Positions 1 to 8,892 of a stretch of 28,240 bases of DNA are shown piece after piece (the first letter of the stretch is position 1; every line of letters starts with the position of its first letter). The stretch spans positions 1-28,240 of the forward strand of contig JAQGAU010000431.1 of assembly GCA_034698045.1 (NCBI GenBank), in the 5' to 3' direction. Source of the DNA: Paramacrobiotus richtersi. Its lineage: Eukaryota > Tardigrada > Eutardigrada > Parachela > Macrobiotidae. The notes under the pieces are model-generated. The model was not told the DNA's origin, ran no database searches, and saw nothing but the letters and a program-made list of their open reading frames with translations. The position numbers and the translations under genes are program-made.

Positions 1-1070
1 TATTCCCTCAAAACACGACCTAGAGGTGGCCTTCCGAAGTTTTCTCGAGCTCGAGATAACTCCACCCTGTGGTTTTTTGATTGTGAATCATCACAACTGC
101 AGAGTATTAAGGAGACGCACAAAAAACTGTTTGTTGGCTGTTGATGTATGTCCAGCCGTGCATACTAACACGTAGCAAAGTTTTCCATGCTGGATGTTAA
201 CGCAGAAAATTCTCCGCACGTACACACTTCCTTTATGTGTGGGATTTTATGAAACTCATTGGGAATCATACACATCTGTCTGCTCATATGCTACTAGTTT
301 ACCACTAGTTCATCAATTCATCAATTTACCACTAGTTATAGTAACAGTTCAGCAGACAATTATGCTTATCGGATACGGTATACAAAGGTACCTTACCGAA
401 GAAATGGACGACTCTGGCCATGCGGTAAGAATAAAACAATAATGTCGCCCCTGTTGAAGTGCGGGCATTGTCAGTCAGCTCATTAACTGCTGGTGATTTA
501 ATGTGCGCTATGATAACTGGGGAAGCATGCTGACGGACGACAGAGATGGATCCTTATCACCAGAAGAATTATTTTAGTAGTGTTTTGGTATTTTGTGACA
601 ACTGTTTGAGCTTCAGTTAATACCGCTAATCTCACTTTAACTTTTGCATTTTGCTGTGGATTCAGCGGATATATGAATAACAATGTTAAATTAGTGTTAT
701 TGGTTTTAGCGGTCGGTCACATGTTTTTGTAATGTGTGATTACGAACAAAGTTCTTGTTCTTCAGCAGCAGCCCCTGTATGTATATCCCAGATCGCTACG
801 CTCCACAAAGAGCAAGACTACTGGGAGTAATAGTTTCGTATGAAAGGTGTACTTGTAATAACAGGAGAGCACTTGTTAACCAACTTATTTTGGCGTACCT
901 ACATTTATGTCATAAGCAAACGATGCGGGCAATGGAGTACCATGGTTAGTAGATGAAACGCTTTTATTTCCATTTTGCCATGTTTTAGCCTGGCAATGCC
1001 AGGTTTTAGCACTGGCGTTGCCAAAAAGGCTTCGCCATTGCCAGTTGCCATAGCCGGTGGCGATTGCCAT
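1..1070. other. Stretch without a supportable gene
   Basis: I see no gene here. Open frames such as 194-442 (+) have no signal peptide, motif or splice context. A short direct repeat around 297-340 repeats 'accactagtt' and 'catcaatt' units. The right end holds the palindromic repeat described separately. Confidence 0.5.
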
Positions 1071-1085
1071 AGCCAGGTTTTAGAC
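975..1085. repeat. GGCAATGCC-type palindromic short repeat
   Basis: The stretch is built from variants of 'ggcaatgcc' and 'ttgccatagcc'. A perfect palindrome, CCTGGCAATGCCAGG, lies at 989-1003. The 11-mer 'ccaggttttag' occurs at 999-1009 and again at 1073-1083, and 'ttgccatagcc' occurs at 1046-1056 and 1064-1074. It could be a decayed tandem repeat or part of a mobile element. No family is recognised. Confidence 0.6.
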
Positions 1086-1132
1086 CCTGCCCTACATCGA
1101 CGTCAACGCTACAATTTTCGGGTGGTCTGTAC

Positions 1133-1480
1133 ATGCTAAAGGAGCTGTGTGTCCACCACATGCAGGAATTACACCGTAGCAAATCATTCACCGCCCCAAC
1201 CGGCACTCTGGGCTCTCACTTCTCGGCGCCCTTGAAAGCTCTAGCACACGAGATGACCGATCGCTTGGTGTATGTTGATCCGCATGCGCTAGCCATTTGG
1301 TTGCGTGAGGGCAAGGATGCGATGGCAAGGTATGTACGGGCCAAGGAAGCAGTGACGGTTATGCTGGATGAGCTGCATGACCGTGCCGCTTATTGGGTGC
1401 TCGAGTTGCGGCGGAATGGATATTCTTGGAAGGATACGGATGATATAGACCGTGAGCGATCCAAGGATAAGAATATTTGA
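1133..1480 (+). CDS. Hypothetical 115-residue open frame
   Basis: I do not recognise this protein. The frame runs 115 codons from an ATG and is open upstream to about 1073, so it could be an exon whose start is elsewhere. The product is hydrophilic and helix-prone, with many charged residues and a Lys/Asp/Arg-rich tail; there is no signal peptide or membrane segment. Base composition is more GC-rich than the flanks, which favours real or formerly real coding sequence. It starts just after the palindromic repeat, so it may belong to a mobile element rather than a host gene. The start and the intronless model are both uncertain. Confidence 0.3.
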   Translation: MLKELCVHHMQELHRSKSFTAPTGTLGSHFSAPLKALAHEMTDRLVYVDPHALAIWLREGKDAMARYVRAKEAVTVMLDELHDRAAYWVLELRRNGYSWKDTDDIDRERSKDKNI

Positions 1481-2110
1481 TAAAAGTTTACATGACAATC
1501 AGCAGTTGTGCTCGTGCTGTTATTATGCTCCGTGTAGCCTTTGCTGACGAGAACAGATTTTCTGTGAAATTTTCACATCACCTACTCGTTCCAGTGCGTT
1601 ATTGCTCTTGGCGCGGTTCTTCTGATCATGCCTTTTTAATCAGAAAGGATGCAGCGTGTTGTCCTGTACATCATTCTTATCATTCTATCGGTTCCTTCAT
1701 GCTTTGATAGGTTGTCATTTTATACACATAATAATTTTGTTCAGGTTTTTCAGTTTAGTTAAACATAGACAAAACTTTCCGGCTACATGAAGATAAACTT
1801 GCATGATTGTCACGGAGCTTTGCCGCTTTGGTGCATTCTCTCGGACTTTTTGCCAAGTAGGATGGTGGTTAAAGAAAAGCATCGCATTGTCCGAATTTTA
1901 TCTAAGGAAAACTTTAGTCTGTAAACGGTCTTCCATTGACTGTCTAAGTTATTAACTGGAATTTGCATATATAATATTTGTGTAAATCAACGAACGAATG
2001 AAAATGACAAAAATTCGAACAAAATGCGCGCAACCGTCCGTCACGAACAACTGTATTGTGAAATCGATTCGTCCTTCATTGATAATTATAAGGGCTCTGA
2101 TGGCACCGGC
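1481..2110. other. Intergenic stretch, 3' side of the single lipocalin gene
   Basis: AT-rich sequence with no supportable gene. It contains the presumed 3' untranslated region of the minus-strand lipocalin gene (near 2000-2110). I found no canonical polyadenylation hexamer on the minus strand close to the stop. Confidence 0.4.
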
Positions 2111-3012
2111 CTATTGAGAAGTCATCGTAACATTCGGTATCGCGGCCAAAAATGCCGGAGATAGTGGCGGAATATTGTTAGCTCCGGTATTACACGTCGG
2201 GAAAGCTGTGTACAAGTCCCAGGTTGTCGGGTCCATATCCTTATAACTCCGGCAGATTTGGGGGAAATATTTATTCGCCAAATCCTCGATATACTTCTTT
2301 TGGTCTGCCGTCAGCAGCGGTGGCTTAATTCTAGTATATGTCCAAAAGAACGGCTGATCACAGCGAATACCGTCCGGATTGGTAGCGTTACATGTATACC
2401 AGAGTTGCACCAGACTGTAGTCAGAGAACAGACTAATATAAGTCAGCTTTCCTAGAACAGAAAGAGCCTGTTATTCTAAACTGAATTCAGACAATTCCAG
2501 AGTTCGGTTACATTGGTCTCGGCTGTAAGTTACTTACGTAACGGTGCCATAGGTCCACCAATCTGGACCGTGACCGCCCGGGTACCGTCCGACGATAGAT
2601 TTCCGACCTGCGGCATGGAAGCGCACTGCAGCGGAGCGTTCTGCGTTGGGAAACGGACGAAAAAATTATAGATCCAGGTAATGTAGTAGGAAGTGCCGGA
2701 TGGCGTGTTGGGTCTTGGTCCCAGAATGGTAACGTTCATCATCACGTTGGTGGCAGGAGGATCGTTGCCGACGGGACCGTTGCGGTAGGTGTATTCGTAC
2801 CATATTCCCGCTGTCTGTTAAAACAATGATATGTCCCAGAATTAGTGAATATTTTCACATTTTAAGTCCCAAAGCAAAACAAGCAATGCTGCTACCTTTA
2901 AGACATCGAGTGGCGCTCCGGGAGGATTAGCTGCAATATCCGGGCAAAACACCTGAGCGAAAGAAGCGCCAAGAAAAAGGCTTAGGATTATACTAAGTAT
3001 TATCATCCTCAT
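2111..3012 (-). CDS. Secreted single-domain lipocalin-like protein
   Basis: Three exons on the minus strand: 3012-2896, 2814-2538 and 2451-2111. They join in frame to 244 residues, with introns of phase 0 and phase 1 and GT-AG ends (donor GTAAGT for intron 2). Residues 1-19 form a signal peptide, with a hydrophobic run of Ile/Leu ending in Ala-Ser-Phe-Ala. Exon 2 opens with the lipocalin-type G-x-W signature (Gly-Ile-Trp at 42-44). Exon 3 carries a beta-strand that ends in Tyr-Thr-Cys, followed by a Thr-Arg-Ile-Lys strand before a C-terminal helix; this is the usual lipocalin order. It resembles a single domain of the neighbouring two-domain proteins and is transcribed away from copy 1, from which it is 617 bp distant. 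A secreted carrier of a small hydrophobic ligand is inferred; the ligand is unknown. Confidence 0.78.
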
Positions 3013-3033
3013 TTTGGTATGTATAAGAACCGA

Positions 3034-3629
3034 CTTTCGAACGAAGCAAACTCATGTGTCAATATTAACAAGCTTCCATGCTGTACCAAACTCACTGGTG
3101 AGAAATTAGCTCTGGGTCGACATCAAGATGTCAGACACATAATCTGCAACACACGGTCAAGGTTTCATAATGCGTTACTGCTGCGCGAACTTGGTTATGG
3201 CACATATCAGCACTGTATTTGACAGCTGGAAAGTAAATAGGTATTATTAATCACTGCATGCTAAATTTTATAAGCACTGTTTTGTACGCATGTCCAGTAC
3301 TTCGTGTTACCAAATTACTGTAGGTACATGAACAATAGCAATGTGTACAACTGCAGCGTTATGATAGCCGTTTGGCCCAAACAAGCGGAAGATTCGTATT
3401 CTGAAAGATACAGAACTATCATTTAGTTGATTGGGGAAAACAGCAGTCCTTGCAGTGAGTGAGCGTTTATTGTAAATTAGCAGCGGTCAGCGGACATACG
3501 ACCGTGTACAGCCGCTAGCGGTTAAATTTATATGCGCGGTCAAAGCTGATACAGCAGTTGTCATTTAGCGTATCGAACACTATGTTTTGATTGTGCTCTG
3601 TAATTTACGTTATTGTGACAGACAACGCC
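3034..3629 (+). promoter_or_regulatory. Shared upstream region of the double-lipocalin copies
   Basis: The sequence between the divergent lipocalin genes is conserved upstream of copies 2 and 3. Shared blocks include 'cacacggtcaaggttt', 'ggcacatatcagcactgt' and the gacagac sequence just before the ATG. A TATA-like TTATAT lies at 3528-3533, 102 bases before the start codon. The same hexamer lies about 100 bases before the start in copy 2 (8793-8798). Conserved spacing supports a core promoter; the function is inferred. Confidence 0.5.
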
Positions 3630-5555
3630 ATGTCCAGGCTATACATAATCCTGTCATTCATTCTTTTCGGTAAGTTGTTTTTCCCGATTCTAATGCTGTA
3701 CACTGTACATTACATGAGTAAATTATGATGAAGACCAACTCTGTATGCATACGAATCTGCACGAAATGTGCATAAATGTGCGCTACTGTTTTCTTTTATT
3801 ATTGCAGCTCAAACATGGATCTCGTTGGCACAACAGCCGTGTCAACCACGCTTTCCGTACACAATACTTCCACCACCTGGAGTTGCGAATTTACCTAAGC
3901 AAGTGAGCACTGACGTGATCTTCTACATTTTTATTCACAGAAACACTTTCAAAATATATGTATTAATCGATGCTAATATCTCTACAGATAGATGGCTTGT
4001 GGTACAAATACCGCCAAATGGGCCAGTTTAGCGGCGCCACCGGCGTTATTAACGACCGTGTCCAGTGGACTGTCGTTGCAGACACCGTCGAAACTTTGAC
4101 CAACGTACCAGCGGTGACACTTCACGCTCAGTTTGCACGAATTAATATGCCAGAAAACAAGACTTGCCAGTACCATTTCTGGACCGGCTATTATACGGAA
4201 GACGGCCGGCATTTTGGAAACGTTGTTATTAGTGAAGCCAATTATTCAGCTTTAAGTACGATGCTGAATGTTTCACAGATTCAAATGACCACGTTTCTAT
4301 TCACTTGATAGGGGGAGGCAATGGGCAGATTCTGTACCACGACTACAACAAGATTTTCATCGAGTACGCTTGCAGCGACGCAAAGGCAGACGGCACTTGT
4401 GGTATGCCCGTAATCGCCGTGCAAACCAGAGTCAGACCGCCGGACCTTTCGACCAGTGACAAAGAAAGCTTCGATAAAGTTCTCCAGGATCTTTTTGCTC
4501 CGTACTGTATTAAGCTTGACGATATGCCGCTGCAGCCTTATACCAGTGATTTACCGGTGTGTCCATTTACTGATCCTCCCAAATGCTCGTTAGCGGATAT
4601 TCGAGGGCTTGCTTACTTGGGTACAACAGGTGAGATATACTATGCATAGTACTTCCTATTCTGATGTAAAGATCTACTAAAAACCATTCGGTTTTTACAA
4701 GTTTGTTGATGTAGTGAAATTGTGAATGTTATGAAAACACAGGGGGCTCGAACACTGATGGCACTTCGTCTGGCTGTCAACTTCCAAATGCAGTCTTAAC
4801 GCAAGTACCCTATGATCCGCTACAAGTAAGACACATGCACATTAAAATCGCAATCAAGCCCTTCGCATACTTATAGTTCACGCTGTTTCAGGCTGCCGGC
4901 ATGTGGTATGGGTACAGGTACAAATCCATCGAAACCGATGTAACCAATCTGCAATACTCCTGGACCAAAATCAACCAAGGGTTTTTGGACATGACCAACA
5001 TTTCGGCCCAAGCGGTATGGATGGAATACACCTTTGTGAACAGTTCCGGGTGTCAGCATGGTTATTACGTTGGAATGATGGGAGTTAACGGGCAAGCGGA
5101 TGGAGTACTGGGTCCAATTTCCCAAGCCGGGGATCGCGGTTTGATTTCTTAAACATATTTATGTTTAACTTTGTTAGCACCTGAAAATGGTTTCCTTTCC
5201 AGTTATACTCAAACTCAACGTTCTCCATTTCGACGGTAACTTCGCACTGTATTACGGATGTATTGCTCCCGATCCGGCAAGCAGCACTTGCCGGCTTCCA
5301 TTCGTCTTGGCTGGCACGCGCACGAATCATTCTCAGCTTTCCTTGACGGATAAGGGCAGTTTTGATGCGACAATTGAGATACTATTGGGGAAATATGGCT
5401 GCGGTGCTGCGGACATACCGCTTGTGAGTCAAACAAGCGATCCGGCGTGTCAGTTTCAAGGCGGAACAGAGTGTGTGAAACTGCACATCCGCGGACTGCA
5501 ACCACCTCCGACTAATGCGTCCGGCATCACGACTGCGAACCCGGTGTATTATTAA
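3630..5555 (+). CDS. Secreted two-domain lipocalin, copy 1
   Basis: Seven exons: 3630-3669, 3808-3902, 3988-4255, 4312-4629, 4743-4825, 4892-5138 and 5203-5555, giving about 467 residues. Exons 1-2 encode a signal peptide ending near Ser-Leu-Ala and a Cys-Gln-Pro segment. Domain 1 (exons 3-4) opens with Gly-Leu-Trp at residues 48-50. Domain 2 (exons 6-7) opens with Gly-Met-Trp at about 271-273. Each domain has the lipocalin order of G-x-W strand, middle strands, a His/Asp-x-x-x-Phe-Ala-x-Tyr type strand ending in Cys, an Arg-containing strand and an amphipathic C-terminal helix, so the protein is an internal duplication. Cysteines are numerous and Asn-x-Ser/Thr sites are present, as expected outside the cell. 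The exon 4 acceptor is ambiguous: TAG at 4309-4311 gives the start used here; an AG six bases later (start 4318) is also in frame and matches the position in copies 2 and 3. No stop or frameshift is seen. Confidence 0.85.
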
Positions 5556-6103
5556 TGCCTACTGTACCCAAAGCGCTTCTTGTTGCATTTTTATTGCTGT
5601 CCGTTTTCGGCAGTTATACGTCGGGATTCCGCATCTGCCTTATTATCCCTTTATTCTAGTTTTTATTTTAGATAACATCGTTTGTATATTTGCGTGTTGA
5701 AGCAGCATAAAGCCACATCTGTCACTTCAAGGCATCATTCTGTCTTACTTTACCGTTCCCGATTTGGTCGTGCAAAACTATCCAAACCGAGAAACTACCA
5801 TGGTGTTGTAGTACCCTGCACCGTATATATAACCACTGCATCGCGCTAACAGTTTACGCGCTATTAGTTTAGAGCTCATCGAAGTAAAGGCACTGACTAT
5901 TATACACGTAATAATAATAAGATATTGTATAAGATATCATCATATTCAACACGTAAAGATAAAACGCTGTACACTATATATACATATGAGTACAGCGATC
6001 ACTGAATTTTGCCTTTATATGTAAGAGATCAGAAACTTATGGATGTTCGCCGTTGATGGAGTCGATCGCCAAGCACCAGCGGTCGCACTTACTTATTCCC
6101 AGA
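5556..6103. other. Intergenic stretch between copy 1 and the broken small-peptide gene
   Basis: The first part is the 3' flank of the double-lipocalin gene and resembles the flanks after 12318 and 15508. The second part (about 5870-6100) matches the sequence before the small secreted peptide gene at 16119, including 'aaaggcact', 'cagcgatcac' and 'atgttcgccgttgatg'. No further gene is seen. Confidence 0.55.
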
Positions 6104-6660
6104 ATGCTGCGACAGATCATGCTTTTTATGCTTCTTAATTATCGGAGTATTTGGGAGCTTTAACAGTAAGTAGGGAAACTGTTCTTGTTTCCATCAGATC
6201 GCATTTGAATTAAAACTAAACGCAGCAACTAAAAATTTGTATATCGCTCAGACATAAGCGATACATGCAATACCACCATGATCCATGCAATAACATACCA
6301 CCATGCAGGGCTTTAGTTTTGTGTCTGAATGAATGTATTGTATTTCACTACATAATGGTTTTCTTAACAATTATTTCACGCTCCGTTAACCGCTCATTAC
6401 GAGATTATCATTTCAACTGCAGTGATACTATGCTGTAATTTAACGGAAGTTAACTTTGTCGAAACTTGCAACATTCCTGTGTACCGTATAACCCAGAAGT
6501 TGCAGCAGCCCTGAATCCCAGAGCAACGTCGATTGCGGACAGAAGCGCAGCTCCCAGCCCAGCAGCTAACGGAAGGCACAATGGTTCCTGCGCAGAGGAA
6601 TACGTAGTATGTATATCGTAACACATCCAGGGTAGCAGGGGCATACGTATACACAGCTAA
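6104..6660 (+). pseudogene. Broken copy of the small secreted Ser/Gly-rich peptide gene
   Basis: Exon 1 (from ATG 6104) matches the signal-peptide exons at 16119 and 19068, starting Met-Leu-Arg-Gln-Ile. A 4-base insertion near 6138 (extra 'aatt' after the Leu-Leu codons) shifts the frame and brings a stop within a few codons. The exon 2 counterpart (about 6490-6600) is recognisable by the 'cccagagcaacgtcgat' block, but the acceptor AG present in the intact copies reads 'ataacc' here, so splicing would also fail. Flanking sequence after it (about 6580-6680) matches that after the copy at 16657. Two independent lesions make loss of function likely. Confidence 0.65.
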
Positions 6661-7729
6661 TCACGCTTCGGTTATACCGACAGTACGGATATTTCCTTAA
6701 ACAACTGGTTCATCCTCGAGAATTAAATGTTGAACATGAATTTTCCGAACCATTTTTTATTGCGTATGTCAGTTTTTTGCCTATTTCTAAGCTAACTAGG
6801 CGCCCCTTTTCTTGCGCGCGACATAGCGCGATAACAGAAAGTGATTGTGCAACGCTGGTGACCGAATCACAGACATCACAAAATCCAGTTTCATCATTCG
6901 TACAGTGGACGAGTTATTTCGGATTAAAATGGAGCGGTTGCGCAATAATGGCGACCGACAGGCAGGCACCATGAAGTCCACTTTCGGTGAGTATAAGAGG
7001 ACCTGCGCTACACTTCGATCGAAAATATGCAGCGGTCTGTGGTATACTCGTATAATTAAGTAGTCTGAAAAAAGTTCTCCGACTTAATTGGCGGAAGTAC
7101 TCAATGCACAGTATAATAGGTTTATTCCGATCGCATGACGGGATTCTTCGTTTGTTTCCAGTGCAATCGCATTCAGACATGAAGGCCTCGAAGTACAGGT
7201 TTATCTCGTATATGTATCTGGCAAACTCAGCCTGCAGACAGCCGTATACTACGTAGACGGTAGACCGAAGAAAGCGTCACGAGAGCTTTACCACATTGTA
7301 TACACGATTTTCTTGGGATTTATCTTGCTGCCGATGTAACAGTTGCAACTTTGGGCGAACTCCGGCATGTTGGCAGCGGGCCCGTTAACACAACTCTCTG
7401 TTCAGACCGCGCACGCCTTTGAGCCCAAAAGGCTACATATTTCAAAATGCTAGGGTACTCGAACTACCAATCAATCGCCTCGAAGGAAAGGGAACTCATT
7501 TACCTGGTTCTATTATAAAGCGTTGCAACTAAGAAAGCTGCGGAAAAAGTGTATCCCGCACCTAGAAGGTGGCTTATAGCACTGCAGTGACAAGGTTCAA
7601 CATCCAGTAAATCCGCTAATTGCAGTCTTAAGTCTAAGAAAATCACAAGCAGCGGATGACTAGGTCAGGTTCTTTATTATTTTTTCATGACCGTCCACTT
7701 ATTTGTCAATACCAGACTTGTTAAAAACA
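6661..7729. other. Stretch with only one weak candidate gene
   Basis: Apart from the tentative two-exon frame at 6929-7256, I see nothing supportable. Sequence around 7300-7700 is mixed composition with no long open frame, repeat or known RNA. Confidence 0.4.
6929..7256 (+). CDS. Tentative two-exon small open frame
   Basis: An ATG at 6929 begins a 58-base exon ending at a GTGAGT donor (6987). A pyrimidine-rich acceptor ending in CAG at 7161 starts a 95-base segment that continues in frame to TAG at 7254-7256. The joined product would be 50 residues, basic and Ser/Tyr-rich, with no signal peptide. The upstream frame is open back to about 6845, so the true start may be earlier. There is no homology among the other genes in the window. 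The only support is good splice signals and frame continuity, which can occur by chance. Confidence 0.2.
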
Positions 7730-8200
7730 CTAGCCATCATTATGACCAAACGTTTCCATTATACACAAAGCATTTCCTAACTGCAATTCAATACTAATAC
7801 CCTGGTGAAGAAACGAAGACACCCGCGGGTCTTCCTTAACAACACGCAACTGACGCCCAAGATGGCGCAAAAAATTAACAGCATCGTCTCCCCAGGTACC
7901 AAATGTTTCAAAAGCTAGCGGTACAAATTCGTACTGTCCGCTCAGCTCGTCGAAATGTCTTCTTTTAGCCGATTCCCGCGCTTTTGCTGCCGCTCCAACT
8001 TTTTTGGAAGTATCGGTAACGTATGTTTGCGCCACCGTATCTGCAACCGTTACATCATACACCGCATTCTTTCCTGCTCTGAAAGGCACTCTAGTCATTC
8101 CTTCAGGACGCTTCCCGTCGCTACGACATAATCCTGGTGGTTCTTTGATGGCATGGTATTCCGCACCGGATGACTATACGGAAACGGAATAACTGAATTA
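7730..8200 (-). mobile_element. Retroelement fragment: C-terminal restriction-like nuclease-type domain
   Basis: The minus-strand frame is open from about 8195 to the stop at 7730. It reads through a Glu-Pro-Pro-Gly-Leu segment, then Asp-Gly-Lys-Arg-Pro-Glu-Gly-Met-Thr, then Ala-Val-Tyr-Asp-Val-Thr-Val. A Lys-Arg-rich helix, a Phe-Val-Pro-Leu-Ala-Phe-Glu-Thr-Phe-Gly strand and a C-terminal Ile-x-Gln-x-Gly-Asn-Ala motif follow. From memory of the family, this order is typical of the C-terminal region of invertebrate reverse-transcriptase polyproteins, a PD-(D/E)xK-like domain, where Arg-Pro-Asp is usual; here it is Arg-Pro-Glu. No reverse transcriptase part is present, so this is a remnant. 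It lies just left of the copy 2 upstream region, at the place that corresponds to the single-lipocalin gene beside copy 1. Confidence 0.55.
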
Positions 8201-8210
8201 GTAAACAAAA

Positions 8211-8892
8211 ATCGAACAAGCTTTCGAACGAAACAAATTAACCCGTTAGCCTGCAAAAAAAATTTATCGTATGTAAACCCAAAACATGCAAACGGTGAAA
8301 CGGAAGCAAAAGCTCGTGGATCAAAGCCGCGTGCGTTCGTTGGCATTTGAGTTCGCATGTTTCAACAACATAATTAATTATCCTATTATGATTACTATAT
8401 TTCATGCTCAATATTATGCTCTGCAACTCACGGTCAAGGTTTTGTAACGCAAAACAGTACTGCTGCGCGACCTTGGTAATGGCACATCAGCACTGTGTCT
8501 GACAGCTTGGAAATAATCGGTAATATTAATCACTTTCATTACAACATTACTGTTTGGAACGCTTTTAGAGAACTATGCACTACCAAATTAGCTACACGAC
8601 CAATAAAAAATGTATTGAACTTTAACTGCAACGGTACAGTAGCCCCATGGCCCGGACTAGCGAAAGATTCGTGTTTCTTGAGACAGACACCATAGCTACC
8701 GGTTTGAAACCTTCGAAAGCAAATTTATCGGGAGTGAGCATTCGTTGCATTTTTTACAGCGGTCGGTGGACATAATATTATAATCTTGTCGGTTATATGC
8801 TCATATGGCACTTTCTTTCCAGTGGAGTTGTTTATATTTTTCGAACATCGAAGATGTGTTGATAGTGATTTACGTTCGTGGCAGACGCCATC
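8211..8892 (+). promoter_or_regulatory. Upstream region of double-lipocalin copy 2
   Basis: Homologous to 3034-3629: the match begins at 'ctttcgaacgaa' (8222) and includes 'ctcacggtcaaggttt', 'ggcacatcagcactgt' and 'aatattaatcact'. A TTATAT hexamer at 8793-8798 lies 100 bases before the start codon, as in copy 1. Confidence 0.5.

Noticed and set aside
5085..5505. Minus-strand open frames over exons 6-7 of the double-lipocalin copies (also near 11981-12277 and 15113-15461)
   Set aside because: They recur at the same place in all copies because they mirror the conserved lipocalin exons, and they carry no signal or motif.
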